NCBI GenBank assembly: GCA_047971485.1
Contig: JBKDZR010000056.1
Coordinates: 1-43,432, forward strand
DNA length: 43,432 bases
Source of the DNA: JBKDZR01 sp047971485
GTDB taxonomy: Bacteria > Pseudomonadota > Alphaproteobacteria > Rhodobacterales > Rhodobacteraceae
Direction of reading: 5' to 3'
Under the pieces are notes generated by a model that worked only from the letters and a program-made list of their open reading frames with translations, made no database searches and was not told the DNA's origin. The stretch's first letter is position 1. Each line of letters opens with the position of its first letter. A program made the position numbers and the translations under genes. Positions 16,408-25,083 of the stretch are shown here, in pieces.

Positions 16408-16508
16408 AGCATGTTGCACAAAAGGGTGGACCGGTTTTGTGCTTCTGGAACAGGCAGTGTCAAAGACTGAGAGCGTATCGTGTGAAGGCGAAGGAACGCG
16501 ACATGCTC
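16407..16508 (+). repeat. 100-bp interspersed repeat element, copy 2
   Basis: Bases 16409-16508 are 85% identical, ungapped, to 1866-1965. This copy has intact terminal inverted repeats, GAGCATGT (16407-16414) and ACATGCTC (16501-16508). Internal hairpins are GCACAAAA-N11-TTTTGTGC on the left and GAGCGTATCGTG paired with CGCGACATGCTC on the right. It abuts the TAG stop of the DUF502 gene, so the junction reads TAG-AGC, as at the lipA end of copy 1 read on the other strand. Confidence 0.78.
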
Positions 16509-16552
16509 TGGCACCTCACCCCGTTCAGGCGCCATGCCCTGACAGGCCCCGA

Positions 16553-17614
16553 TCACAGGATCGCATGGCGGAACATACTGTTCAGATCAACGCTTGAGCG
16601 TTTTCCAATCGCGTCGAAATGCTCGTCCAGGAAGACGTCCATCGCCGCCCGCCCCGCATCGCGCAATTGCAGGATCAGGACCTGACTGGGCATCATCTTG
16701 CTGGCGCTACCCAAACCGGTCATGAAACTGTCGTCGCCCACCGAATGAATGCGGTTCCGCGTCATCCGGTCCTCGGGCAGGATCCCCTCATCCAGCAGCC
16801 GGTTCACCAGATCCAGTGTCCGCAACTCCCCCATCAGCGAACTGTTAAAGCTGATCTCGTTGATCCGGTCCAGAATCTCACCCGAGGTAAAGGGCAGCGT
16901 ATCCCGCTCAATCGGGTTGATATGGACAATCAGGATATCGCGGCAACTGGACTTGTAGAACAGCGGGAACAGGGACGGATTGCCCATATAGCCGCCGTCC
17001 CAATAGGCCTCGCGCCGCCCGCTTAGCGGATCGTCGATCTCAATGGCCTGAAATAACGTCGGCAGGCAGGCCGAGGCCAGGATCGCATCCGTGGTGATTT
17101 CATTGTCGGAAAAGACGCGGACCCGGCCGGTCCGGACATTGGTGGCCGCTATGAACAGCTTTTGTCCCCGCCCGGTGCGCATGTCGCAATGGGCCAGCAT
17201 CTCATCGACACAGGCGCGCAGGGGATGAAACCCCATCGGGTTCAACTGATAGGGCGACAGCGCCCGGGTCAGCATCTCGCCCCCCAGCAGCACCGGACTG
17301 TTTTTGATCATCGCCGCGCTCAGCCCCGGCGGTGTCGAGGTCAGCCTGAGCCAATGATCAAGAAAATCCGCCATTGGCCCGGTCAGCCCGGCAACGGCCA
17401 GCCAGAAGCGGCGCAAGGCCTGCTGCGCGCCCTGGCGGCCATCCTCGGTCCACCCGGCCTTGAGTGCAGCGGCATTCATCGCCCCGGCCGACGTGGCGGT
17501 GATCGCCTCGATCTCGATCCGCTCGTCTTCCAGCAACCGATCCAGCGCCCCCCAGGTAAAGGCGCCATGGGCGCCTCCCCCCTGAAGGGCCAGGTTGATC
17601 TTCTTGACCGTCAT
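16553..17614 (-). CDS. Patatin-like phospholipase family protein
   Basis: The 353-residue protein is a patatin-type serine acyl hydrolase. The oxyanion loop QGGGAHGAF is at 11-19. The nucleophile serine is S42 in ATSAG, where the usual first Gly of GxSxG is Ala. The catalytic aspartate is D206 in WDGGYMGN. There is no signal peptide, so it is probably cytoplasmic or membrane-peripheral. Its start overlaps the bdhA stop (ATGA at 17614-17611), indicating translational coupling. Pairing with 3-hydroxybutyrate dehydrogenase suggests a role in polyhydroxybutyrate or lipid turnover; some patatin-like proteins act on storage granules. That link is inference. Confidence 0.88.
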   Translation of the reverse strand: MTVKKINLALQGGGAHGAFTWGALDRLLEDERIEIEAITATSAGAMNAAALKAGWTEDGRQGAQQALRRFWLAVAGLTGPMADFLDHWLRLTSTPPGLSAAMIKNSPVLLGGEMLTRALSPYQLNPMGFHPLRACVDEMLAHCDMRTGRGQKLFIAATNVRTGRVRVFSDNEITTDAILASACLPTLFQAIEIDDPLSGRREAYWDGGYMGNPSLFPLFYKSSCRDILIVHINPIERDTLPFTSGEILDRINEISFNSSLMGELRTLDLVNRLLDEGILPEDRMTRNRIHSVGDDSFMTGLGSASKMMPSQVLILQLRDAGRAAMDVFLDEHFDAIGKRSSVDLNSMFRHAIL

Positions 17615-18384
17615 AGCGCCGTCCAGCCGCCATCCACGCTGATCGTCGTGCCGGTAATCTGATCGGCGGCAGGCGATGACAGGAACACGGCCGTGCCCCC
17701 GATCTGTTCGACTGTGACGAACTGCTTGGACGGCTGACGTTCCAGCATGACCGTCTTGATCACCTCTTCCCGGCTCATGTTGTATTCCTTCATCGTGTCG
17801 GGGATCTGCGCTTCGACCAGCGGGGTCAGCACATAGCCCGGACAGATGGCATTGGCGGTGATCGGTTCCTGCGCGGTTTCCAATGCCACCGTCTTGGTCA
17901 TGCCCACGATCCCGTGCTTGGCCGCGATATAGGCGGATTTGTAGGGCGAGGCGGTCAGCCCATGGGCCGAGGCGATGTTGATCACCCGTCCCCAGCCCGC
18001 CTTGCGCATCATCGGCAGTGCGGCAGCGGTGGTGTGAAAGGCCGAATTCAGGTTGATGGCGATAATCCGGTCCCACATGTCCACCGGAAATTCGTCAATC
18101 GGGGCCACATGCTGGATGCCGGCATTGTTCACCAGAATATCACAGGCCCCCGCCTGTTCGACCAAGGCACGGCACTCGGCCCCAACGGACATGTCAGCCT
18201 TGATGTAACGCACCTGCACCCCGTGCGCGGCGGCCAGTTTGTCGGCCAATGCGTGGTCTTCATCCCGGTCAGTGAATGAGTTCAGCACCACATCCGCCCC
18301 GGCCCGCGCCAGTTCCGTGGCCACCCCCAGCCCGATCCCGGAATTCGACCCAGTAACGATCGCCGTCTTGCCCTTCAGTGACAT
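17611..18384 (-). CDS. bdhA: D-3-hydroxybutyrate dehydrogenase
   Basis: This short-chain dehydrogenase oxidises 3-hydroxybutyrate to acetoacetate with NAD in the cytoplasm, the step after polyhydroxybutyrate depolymerisation. The 257 residues show the cofactor loop TGSNSGIG (11-18), NNAG (86-89), and catalytic S139, Y152 and K156 (YxxxK in AYIAAK). The family-specific substrate segment (IQHVAPIDEFP, HGLTASPYKSAY) separates it from general acyl carrier reductases. The start at 18384 follows GGAGAAGGC. The next gene, a patatin-like lipase, overlaps its stop. About 110 bases upstream on the same strand is a terminator-ended RNA unit that could be a leader or a separate small RNA. Confidence 0.93.
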   Translation of the reverse strand: MSLKGKTAIVTGSNSGIGLGVATELARAGADVVLNSFTDRDEDHALADKLAAAHGVQVRYIKADMSVGAECRALVEQAGACDILVNNAGIQHVAPIDEFPVDMWDRIIAINLNSAFHTTAAALPMMRKAGWGRVINIASAHGLTASPYKSAYIAAKHGIVGMTKTVALETAQEPITANAICPGYVLTPLVEAQIPDTMKEYNMSREEVIKTVMLERQPSKQFVTVEQIGGTAVFLSSPAADQITGTTISVDGGWTAL

Positions 18385-18491
18385 GCCTTCTCCTTCCTCA
18401 GATTGCGCATCGTCGTGAAGGTGCGGCAGCGTCCCGGCGAAGGCCAGCGGAAATCGGCCCAAATGGATCACGGCCCCGCGACATCCCCCCC

Positions 18492-18519
18492 AAAAAAAAC
18501 GCCCGCACAGGGCGGGCGT
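18492..18519 (-). terminator. Intrinsic terminator of the candidate RNA upstream of bdhA
   Basis: ACGCCCGC and GCGGGCGT form a perfect 8-bp stem with a five-base loop, followed on the minus strand by eight T (the first paired). It lies about 110 bases before the bdhA start. Confidence 0.88.
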
Positions 18520-18567
18520 CAGTTATTGAGGCAGGTTTCATACAGGCAAGAAACCTATCGAGCAGTG
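18492..18567 (-). ncRNA. Candidate small RNA or attenuated leader upstream of bdhA
   Basis: A minus-strand unit of about 75 bases has all the parts of a small RNA gene. A promoter (18573-18601) precedes it. A first hairpin has a perfect 7-bp stem (AGGTTTC, 10-base loop, GAAACCT; 18533-18556). A terminator hairpin with a U-run ends it at 18492. There is no start codon with a ribosome site inside. No gene lies upstream on this strand for the terminator to serve, because the neighbour at 18667 runs the other way. It is either a free small RNA or a transcription attenuator for bdhA. I cannot match it to a named family. Confidence 0.55.
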
Positions 18568-18572
18568 AGTTC

Positions 18573-18601
18573 AATATAGGCAATTGTCAGCGTCTCTCCA
18601 A
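18573..18601 (-). promoter_or_regulatory. Promoter of the candidate RNA upstream of bdhA
   Basis: On the minus strand, TTGGAG (18601-18596) and TATATT (18578-18573) are separated by exactly 17 bases. The predicted transcript start is near 18567, shortly before the first hairpin. Confidence 0.55.
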
Positions 18602-18666
18602 CCCATAAATTTGTGAAAGTTAAAAAGGTTGAGTAGACTTAGCCGAAAAGACATGAGAGCAGCCCC

Positions 18667-20484
18667 ATGAAAATCAGTTTCGCAACCGCACCCCTTTGCG
18701 CTGCGGCAATTGCGATTGTTACAGCATTTGCAAGCCCCCCCGCAATCGCCGCGCCGCAGCATGGCATAGCTATGTATGGACAACCGGTCCTCCCACCTGA
18801 TTTTGTGTCTTTACCCTACGTTAATCCCGACGCACCCAAAGGCGGCCGAATCGTTCTGGGCGAAGGGGGCAACTTTGATTCGCTCAATCCCCACATCCTG
18901 CGGGGCAATGCCGCCTGGGGCGTCCAGACCCATGTGTTCGAGTCGATGTTGGGCCGCAGCCTGGATGAACCCTTCACACTTTACGCCCTTCTCGCCGAAT
19001 CGGTCGAGACAGGACCGAATCGCGACTGGGTTGCCTTCACCCTGCGTCCCGAGGCACGGTTTTCGGATGGCAGCCCGGTCACGGTCGAAGATGTGATCTG
19101 GTCCTATGAAACGTTGGGCAGCCAGGGTCATCCCCGCTTTCACGCCTCCTGGGCCAAGGTGGCCGTGATCACCCAGACCGGCCCGCGCACCATCCGCATC
19201 CGTTTCAATACGGAAGACCGTGAATTGCCCTTGATCATGGGCCTGCGCCCGATCTTTAAAAAGGCGCAATGGGCGGGGCTGGATTTCGCCGCCAGCTCGA
19301 TGATCGCGCCAATCGGATCGTCGCCCTACCCCATCGCCCAGGTCGACCCCGGTCGCTCGATCAGTTTTCGCCGTAATCCCGACTATTGGGGCAAGGACCT
19401 GCCCCTGAACCGGGGACGGCATAACCTGGACGAAATCCGCTATGAATATTTCGCCGATGAAAGCGTCATGTTCGAGGCCTTCAAGGCCGGCGAGTTGACC
19501 AGCTTTCGCGAGCCCAAACCGGCGCGTTGGCAGACGGACTACACCTGGCCCGCTGTAACGCGCGGTGAGATCGTGAAATCCGAGATCCCCAACCGGCGTC
19601 CCACCGGCATCACCGGACTGGTGTTCAACACCCGCAAGCCGATCTTTGCCGACTGGCGCGTGCGTGAGGCCCTGCTGCTGGCCTTCAACTACGAATTCAT
19701 CGCCCAAACCCAGGCCGGGCCAAGCGTACGGCGCATCCCGTCTTATTTCGGCAATTCGGTGCTGGCCATGGATCCCGGCCCAGCCGAGGGTCGCGTACGC
19801 AACCTTCTGGCGCCGTTCGCCGATGATCTGCTGCCCGGCGCGCTGGAGGGCTACAGCCTGCCGGTTTCCGATGGCACGGCGCGCAACCGCCAGAACATCC
19901 GCCAGGCCCAGGCCCTGCTGACTGATGCCGGCTGGACCGCCCGCAATGGGATCCTGACCAATGCCGCAGGTCAGCCCTTTCGCTTCGAGATCCTGTTGCG
20001 CCAGGGGGCCAGCGAGTATCAGGCCATCGCCAATATCTACGTTCAGGCCCTGGAACGCCTGGGGATCCGGCCAAGCATCACCACCATCGACCCGGCGCAA
20101 TATACCGAGCGGACGAACAGCTACGATTTCGACATGACGCCCTACCAGCGGGCCCTATCCCTGAGCCCGGGCAATGAACAGATGCTCTACTGGGGGCGTG
20201 AAGGGGTGGCGGCGCCGGGATCGCGCAACTGGATGGGCATGGACAGCCCGGCCGCCGAAGCGATGATCGACGCCATGCTGAACGCCACCGATCAGGAAGG
20301 CTTCACCGCCGCCGTGAAGGCCCTGGACCGGGTACTGACGACGGGGCGCTACGTGATCCCTCTGTGGTATTCAGACCTGTCCCGCATCGCCCATGCCCGA
20401 CAGTTGCACTTTCCAGACCGGCTGCCCCTTTATGGAGACTGGCCCGGCTTTCAGCCCGATGTCTGGTGGTATCAGGCCGATTAG
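18667..20484 (+). CDS. YejA-like ABC transporter substrate-binding protein (SBP_bac_5)
   Basis: The 605-residue periplasmic protein binds peptides or peptide-like ligands for an ABC importer. A signal peptide covers residues 1-28 (cleavage after PAIA). It has no lipobox, so it is free in the periplasm. The mature start YVNPDAPKGGRIVLGEGGNF and PHILRG (about 51-80) is typical of the YejA/microcin C branch of the oligopeptide-binding family. The C-terminal end IPLWYSDLSRIAHA also fits. The usual permease (yejB, yejE) and ATPase (yejF) genes are absent downstream, so this is an orphan binding protein unless the rest lies elsewhere. It is transcribed away from bdhA and the candidate small RNA. 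Confidence 0.88.
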   Translation: MKISFATAPLCAAAIAIVTAFASPPAIAAPQHGIAMYGQPVLPPDFVSLPYVNPDAPKGGRIVLGEGGNFDSLNPHILRGNAAWGVQTHVFESMLGRSLDEPFTLYALLAESVETGPNRDWVAFTLRPEARFSDGSPVTVEDVIWSYETLGSQGHPRFHASWAKVAVITQTGPRTIRIRFNTEDRELPLIMGLRPIFKKAQWAGLDFAASSMIAPIGSSPYPIAQVDPGRSISFRRNPDYWGKDLPLNRGRHNLDEIRYEYFADESVMFEAFKAGELTSFREPKPARWQTDYTWPAVTRGEIVKSEIPNRRPTGITGLVFNTRKPIFADWRVREALLLAFNYEFIAQTQAGPSVRRIPSYFGNSVLAMDPGPAEGRVRNLLAPFADDLLPGALEGYSLPVSDGTARNRQNIRQAQALLTDAGWTARNGILTNAAGQPFRFEILLRQGASEYQAIANIYVQALERLGIRPSITTIDPAQYTERTNSYDFDMTPYQRALSLSPGNEQMLYWGREGVAAPGSRNWMGMDSPAAEAMIDAMLNATDQEGFTAAVKALDRVLTTGRYVIPLWYSDLSRIAHARQLHFPDRLPLYGDWPGFQPDVWWYQAD

Positions 20485-20775
20485 ATCACCGGCCTTGAAA
20501 GGGCGGGATAGCGCCTCCTTACAAACGGCTGCTTTGAAGCCTGTGGACCGTTACCCATAGCAGAGCCAGCCGCGCCAGCGCCGAAGCGGGGGCTGGCGCA
20601 CCCATCCTATAAACGACGCGATTTATGGCGGCCGTGGTATCAAAACCTCAGAGCTTTGCGCAAACGTCAGCCGAGCGCCAGACCGCGGGCCGGTCCGGCG
20701 TTGGCGCGGCGCCCGTACCAAGGGGATCAACCGCCCCTTTGTCCGCAAAACCAACCGTCGCAAACGATCAGGTCA
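20485..20775. other. Intergenic gap between the binding-protein gene and DUF1330, no gene seen
   Basis: The two flanking genes converge here. Bases 20572-20579 and 20592-20599 form a perfect 8-bp stem (GCGCCAGC/GCTGGCGC) without a T-run, a possible end for the binding-protein transcript. The plus-strand open frame through 20625-21053 has no ribosome site and no recognisable product. Nothing else stands out. Confidence 0.5.
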
Positions 20776-20791
20776 CATGGCCAGTGCCATG
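20776..20791 (-). terminator. Hairpin at the end of alaS-DUF1330
   Basis: CATGGC-N4-GCCATG is a perfect 6-bp stem five bases after the DUF1330 stop on the minus strand. Only a short T-run (TTT) follows at some distance, so termination here is likely but weak. Confidence 0.45.
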
Positions 20792-20796
20792 CCCGA

Positions 20797-21084
20797 TCAG
20801 CCGGTTTCCTCGACGATCACCAGATCCCGGACCGAGGCATCACGCGCATGCGCCAGGGCCGCCTGATACCCTGCGCTTTCGTAGCAGGCCACCGCGTCCT
20901 CCATGGACGGGAAGCGGATCACCACATTGCGCGGGCGATCCGTGCCCTCCATCTGCCGATACGGCGCACCACGGGCCAGGAAAACACCGCCATGGGCCGC
21001 GATCGGATCCGTCGCGGCCTTGGCGTAGCGGCCATAGGCCACCTCATCCGTGACGGTCACGTGGGAAATCCACAGCGCGCTCAT
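20797..21084 (-). CDS. DUF1330 family protein
   Basis: The 95-residue protein is a DUF1330 member, a ferredoxin-like (dimeric alpha/beta barrel) fold of unknown function. Signs are the opening WISHVTVTD, the YGRYAKAATDPIAAHGGVFLARG-type core, and ERxRxVVIRFPS-like GTDRPRNVVIRFPSMEDAV. It overlaps the alaS stop (ATGA at 21084-21081), so translation is coupled to alaS, though I see no functional connection. Confidence 0.85.
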   Translation of the reverse strand: MSALWISHVTVTDEVAYGRYAKAATDPIAAHGGVFLARGAPYRQMEGTDRPRNVVIRFPSMEDAVACYESAGYQAALAHARDASVRDLVIVEETG

Positions 21085-23747
21085 TTCGCCCCCTCCAGCA
21101 GGGTTTCGGCCGCCGCCATCGCCTCAGACGCCCGGCTGGCATCAGGGCCGCCAGCCTGGGCCATATCTGGCCGCCCGCCCCCGCCCTTGCCGCCAAGAGC
21201 ACCCGCAGCGGCACGCACCAGATCCACGGCGCTGATCCGATCCGTCAGATCCGCCGTCACGCCTGCCGCAATCGCCGCCTTGCCCCCGGCATCGGCGATC
21301 AGCAGAACCGCGCCAGAACCCAGCCGGTCCTTATGGGCATCAACCAGCGCCGGCAGATCCTTGCCCGTCACACCGGTCAGGATCTGGCCGATGAACGGCA
21401 CCCCGCCGATCTGCTTCGCCTGAGGCTGAGCCGCATCGCCCCCGCCACCGGCCAAGGCCAGATCACGGCGCAACTGCGCAACCTCGGCCACCAGGGCCTT
21501 GCGTTCATCGACCAGCGCCTTGACCCGTGCCGGCACATCATCAGGCGCAGCTTTCAGCGCCAGCGCCGTTTCCGCCAGCCGCTGGCCCTGGGCATTCAGA
21601 TGCCGCAACGCCGCAGCCCCGGTCAGCGCCTCGATCCGCCGCACCCCCGAGGACGACGCGCTATCGCCCAACAGCACAAAAGCCCCGATATCGCCGGTGC
21701 GCGCCACATGGGTGCCGCCACACAGCTCGATCGAATAGGTGCCCTTGTCAGCCCCCTTGCCGCTGCCTGCATGCTTGCCCATGGACACGACGCGCACCTC
21801 ATCGCCGTATTTCTCACCGAACAGGGCCTGGGCGCCGATGGCGCGGGCTTCATCCGGGGTCATGATCCGGGTTTCGACCGGGGCGTTCTGGCGCACGATG
21901 CCGTTCACCTCTGCCTCGATCACGGCCAGATCTTCGGCCGAAACCGCCGCCCCATGGCTGAAATCAAAGCGCAGGCGATCCGCCGCATTCAGTGACCCGC
22001 GCTGTGCCACATGATCGCCCAGTGTCCCGCGCAGGGCCTCGTGCAGCAAATGGGTGGCCGAGTGGTTCGCCCGGATCGCCGAACGCCGATCATGATCAAC
22101 CACCAGTTCCGCGCCCTGCCCGGCCTCGACATGGCCCTCGGTGACGGTGGCAATATGTACGAACACCCCGGCCAGCTTGCGTGTATCGGTGATCCGCGCC
22201 ATGCCTGTTGAGGTACGCAGGATGCCCGTATCGCCAACCTGACCCCCCGATTCAGCATAAAACGGCGTCTGGTTCAGAACCACCTGAACCTGCCCCTCAT
22301 CCGCCCGGTCGATCTGGGCCCCCTCCCGAACCAGGGCCAGGATCTGGCCCTCGGCGGTTTCGGTGTCATAGCCGAGAAACTCGGTGCCGCCCTTGTCCTC
22401 GGCGATGTCATACCAGATCGCCGCCTCGGCCGTTTCGCCCGAGCCAGCCCAGGCCGCACGCGCCTGCGCCTTCTGCCGCGCCATGGCCGCATCGAAGCCT
22501 TCGGTTTCCACGGTGCGGCCCTTTTCGCGCAGGGCATCCTGGGTCAGATCCAGCGGGAACCCGTAGGTATCATACAGTTTGAACGCCGCCTCACCGGGCA
22601 ATGCCGCCCCGTCAGGCAGGGCCGCCAATTCATCATCCAGCAGACGCAGCCCCCGATCCAGCGTCTGGCGGAAGCGGGTTTCTTCGTTCAGCAGGGTTTC
22701 CTCGATCAGCGCCTGGGCCTGCCCCAGTTCCGGATAGGCCTGGCCCATCTGGCTGACCAAAGCCGGCACCAGCCGGTGCATCACCGGATCGGCCGCCCCC
22801 AACTGATGGGCATGGCGCATGGCCCGGCGCATGATCCGGCGCAGAACATAGCCGCGCCCCTCATTGCTGGGCATCACCCCATCGGCAATCAGAAACGAGG
22901 TTGAACGCAGATGATCGGCGATCACCCGGTGATGCACCTTACCCGGCCCATCGGGATCGGCGCTGGTGGCATGGGCCGAGGCCTCGATCAGCGCGCGGAA
23001 CACATCCGTGTCATAGTTGTCATGCTTGCCCTGCAACAACGCGCCGATCCGTTCCAGCCCCATGCCGGTGTCGATGGACGGGTTGGGCAGGTCTTCGCGA
23101 CGGCCATCGGCGAAATCCTCGAATTGCATGAAGACGAGGTTCCAGATCTCGATGAACCGATCGCCATCCTCATCGGCACTGCCGGGAGGGCCGCCCCAGA
23201 TATGATCGCCATGATCATAGAAGATCTCGGTGCAGGGGCCACAGGGGCCAACCGGGCCGGCGGACCAGAAATTGTCATCCGTGGCGATGCGGATGATCCG
23301 TTCATCCGGCAGGCCGGCAACCTTCTTCCAGATCTGGGCCGCCTCTTCATCGGTGTGATAAACCGTGACCAGCAGGCGCGACGCATCAATGCCGAAATCG
23401 CGGGTCAGCAGGTTCCAGGCAAAGGGGATCGCCTCTTGCTTAAAATAGTCGCCGAAGCTGAAATTCCCCAGCATTTCAAAAAAGGTGTGGTGCCGGGCCG
23501 TATAACCGACATTGTCCAGGTCATTGTGTTTGCCCCCGGCGCGTACGCATTTCTGGGCAGTCGCGGCGCGGGTATAATCGCGGTGCTCAACACCGGTAAA
23601 AACATTCTTGAACTGCACCATGCCCGCAGCGGTGAACATCAACGTCGGGTCGTTACGCGGCACCAGCGGTGAGCTGTCGACCACCGTATGATCGTTGCGG
23701 TCGAAATAATCGAGAAACGTACTGCGGATATCGTTCAGACTGGCCAT
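21081..23747 (-). CDS. alaS: Alanyl-tRNA synthetase
   Basis: AlaRS charges tRNA-Ala in the cytoplasm and edits mischarged Ser and Gly. The 888 residues cover the class II catalytic domain (DIRSTFLDYF at the start, VPRNDPTLMFTAAGMVQFK near 27-45), the tRNA-recognition domain, and the editing domain. The editing domain has the two metal motifs HSATHLLHE and CGGTHVARTGDIG. A C-terminal C-Ala domain ends the protein. The start at 23747 matches the universal N-terminus and follows AAAGGG. The frame extends further upstream but without support. The gene lies downstream of recA, separated by a strong terminator, so it has its own promoter in 23748-23870. Confidence 0.97.
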   Translation of the reverse strand: MASLNDIRSTFLDYFDRNDHTVVDSSPLVPRNDPTLMFTAAGMVQFKNVFTGVEHRDYTRAATAQKCVRAGGKHNDLDNVGYTARHHTFFEMLGNFSFGDYFKQEAIPFAWNLLTRDFGIDASRLLVTVYHTDEEAAQIWKKVAGLPDERIIRIATDDNFWSAGPVGPCGPCTEIFYDHGDHIWGGPPGSADEDGDRFIEIWNLVFMQFEDFADGRREDLPNPSIDTGMGLERIGALLQGKHDNYDTDVFRALIEASAHATSADPDGPGKVHHRVIADHLRSTSFLIADGVMPSNEGRGYVLRRIMRRAMRHAHQLGAADPVMHRLVPALVSQMGQAYPELGQAQALIEETLLNEETRFRQTLDRGLRLLDDELAALPDGAALPGEAAFKLYDTYGFPLDLTQDALREKGRTVETEGFDAAMARQKAQARAAWAGSGETAEAAIWYDIAEDKGGTEFLGYDTETAEGQILALVREGAQIDRADEGQVQVVLNQTPFYAESGGQVGDTGILRTSTGMARITDTRKLAGVFVHIATVTEGHVEAGQGAELVVDHDRRSAIRANHSATHLLHEALRGTLGDHVAQRGSLNAADRLRFDFSHGAAVSAEDLAVIEAEVNGIVRQNAPVETRIMTPDEARAIGAQALFGEKYGDEVRVVSMGKHAGSGKGADKGTYSIELCGGTHVARTGDIGAFVLLGDSASSSGVRRIEALTGAAALRHLNAQGQRLAETALALKAAPDDVPARVKALVDERKALVAEVAQLRRDLALAGGGGDAAQPQAKQIGGVPFIGQILTGVTGKDLPALVDAHKDRLGSGAVLLIADAGGKAAIAAGVTADLTDRISAVDLVRAAAGALGGKGGGGRPDMAQAGGPDASRASEAMAAAETLLEGAK

Positions 23748-23870
23748 GCGCTGCCCTTTGCGGCGTGTATCATCGGATTGGATTATCGCGCGGCATCGCG
23801 CGTGTCTACAGGCCGCGCATCCGCGCGTGTCCTCGGCTCGTATGGCCCAGGCCATTCACGGCACACAAAG

Positions 23871-23899
23871 AAAAACCGCGCCGGACGGAACCGGCGCGG
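23871..23899 (-). terminator. Intrinsic terminator of recA
   Basis: CCGCGCCGG and CCGGCGCGG make a 9-bp stem with a six-base loop, followed on the minus strand by TTTTT. It starts about 27 bases after the recA stop. Confidence 0.92.
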
Positions 23900-23925
23900 C
23901 CAAAACTGCAGATCGTGGCGTGGGG

Positions 23926-24999
23926 TCAGCCGTCCATGACCTCGTCGTCGTCACCTTCCCCCGCCATGTCAAAGTCCAACCCATGGGCCGCGCGGATCTT
24001 GTCCTCGATCTCATAGGCGATCTTCGGGTTGGTCTTCAGGAAGCCCTTGGCATTTTCACGCCCCTGCCCGATCCGTTCATCGCCATAGGAATACCAGGCC
24101 CCGGATTTATCGACGACCCCGGCCTTGACCCCCAGATCCAGCAACTCGCCCGTCTTGGAAATGCCTTCGCCATACATGATGTCGAATTCGACCTGCTTGA
24201 ACGGCGGCGCAACCTTGTTCTTGACGATCTTGACCCGGGTTGCATTGCCCACAACCTCATCGCGGTCCTTGATCGCGCCGATCCGGCGGATATCAAGGCG
24301 CACCGAGGAATAGAATTTCAGCGCATTGCCACCCGTCGTGGTTTCCGGGCTGCCGAACATCACGCCGATCTTCATGCGGATCTGGTTGATGAAAATCACC
24401 ATGCAGTTCGAGCGACTGATGGATCCGGTCAGCTTGCGCATTGCCTGGCTCATCAGACGGGCCTGGGCACCGACCTGATGATCCCCCATGTCGCCTTCCA
24501 GTTCCGCCTTTGGGGTCAGGGCGGCCACGGAATCGACCACCACCATGCTGACCGCACCGGAACGCACCAACGTGTCGGTGATTTCCAGCGCCTGTTCGCC
24601 GGTGTCGGGCTGGCTGATCAGCAGTTCTTCAAGGTTGACGCCCAGCTTGCGGGCATATTGCGGGTCCAGCGCGTGCTCGGCATCGACAAAGGCGCAGACC
24701 CCGCCTTTTTTCTGTTCTTCGGCAACGCAATGCAGGGTCAGCGTCGTCTTGCCAGAACTTTCCGGCCCGTAGATCTCGATCACCCGCCCCTTGGGCAAAC
24801 CGCCGATTCCCAGGGCGATATCCAGCCCCAGCGACCCGGTCGAGGTGGCCTCGATTTCCTGGACGGCACCGCCCTGGCCCAGTTTCATGATTGAGCCCTT
24901 GCCGAACTGGCGTTCAATCTGTGCCAGCGCGGAATCGAGCGCCTTTTGTTTATCCATTTTGCGCGACCCGTCGAGATCCAGTAGATTAGCGGTGGCCAT
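23926..24999 (-). CDS. recA: Recombinase A
   Basis: RecA drives homologous strand exchange and triggers LexA self-cleavage. The 357 residues show Walker A GPESSGKT (78-85), Walker B-type VVVDSVAAL, loop L2 (GNALKFYSSVRLDI region), and an acidic C-terminal tail (GEGDDDE). The start at 24999 (MATANLLDLDG) is chosen. The frame also opens at 25023 but no ribosome site precedes that ATG. Regulation is visible: a LexA box at 25084-25098 lies right downstream of a promoter (-35 TTGAAA, -10 CATAAA), so the gene is SOS-controlled. cckA lies upstream on the same strand; alaS follows after a terminator. Confidence 0.98.
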   Translation of the reverse strand: MATANLLDLDGSRKMDKQKALDSALAQIERQFGKGSIMKLGQGGAVQEIEATSTGSLGLDIALGIGGLPKGRVIEIYGPESSGKTTLTLHCVAEEQKKGGVCAFVDAEHALDPQYARKLGVNLEELLISQPDTGEQALEITDTLVRSGAVSMVVVDSVAALTPKAELEGDMGDHQVGAQARLMSQAMRKLTGSISRSNCMVIFINQIRMKIGVMFGSPETTTGGNALKFYSSVRLDIRRIGAIKDRDEVVGNATRVKIVKNKVAPPFKQVEFDIMYGEGISKTGELLDLGVKAGVVDKSGAWYSYGDERIGQGRENAKGFLKTNPKIAYEIEDKIRAAHGLDFDMAGEGDDDEVMDG

Positions 25000-25083
25000 A
25001 CCCTTGTCCCGTCCTTCTTTCATACGCCGAGGCGGCGGGCAATCCCGGATCGGTCCCGGATCTGGCGCCGTGCGGTTGGAAAT

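Noticed and set aside
20625..21053. 142-codon plus-strand frame between the YejA-like gene and alaS
   Set aside because: It has no ribosome site, its composition is rich in Pro, Arg and Ser, and it overlaps the better-supported DUF1330 gene.
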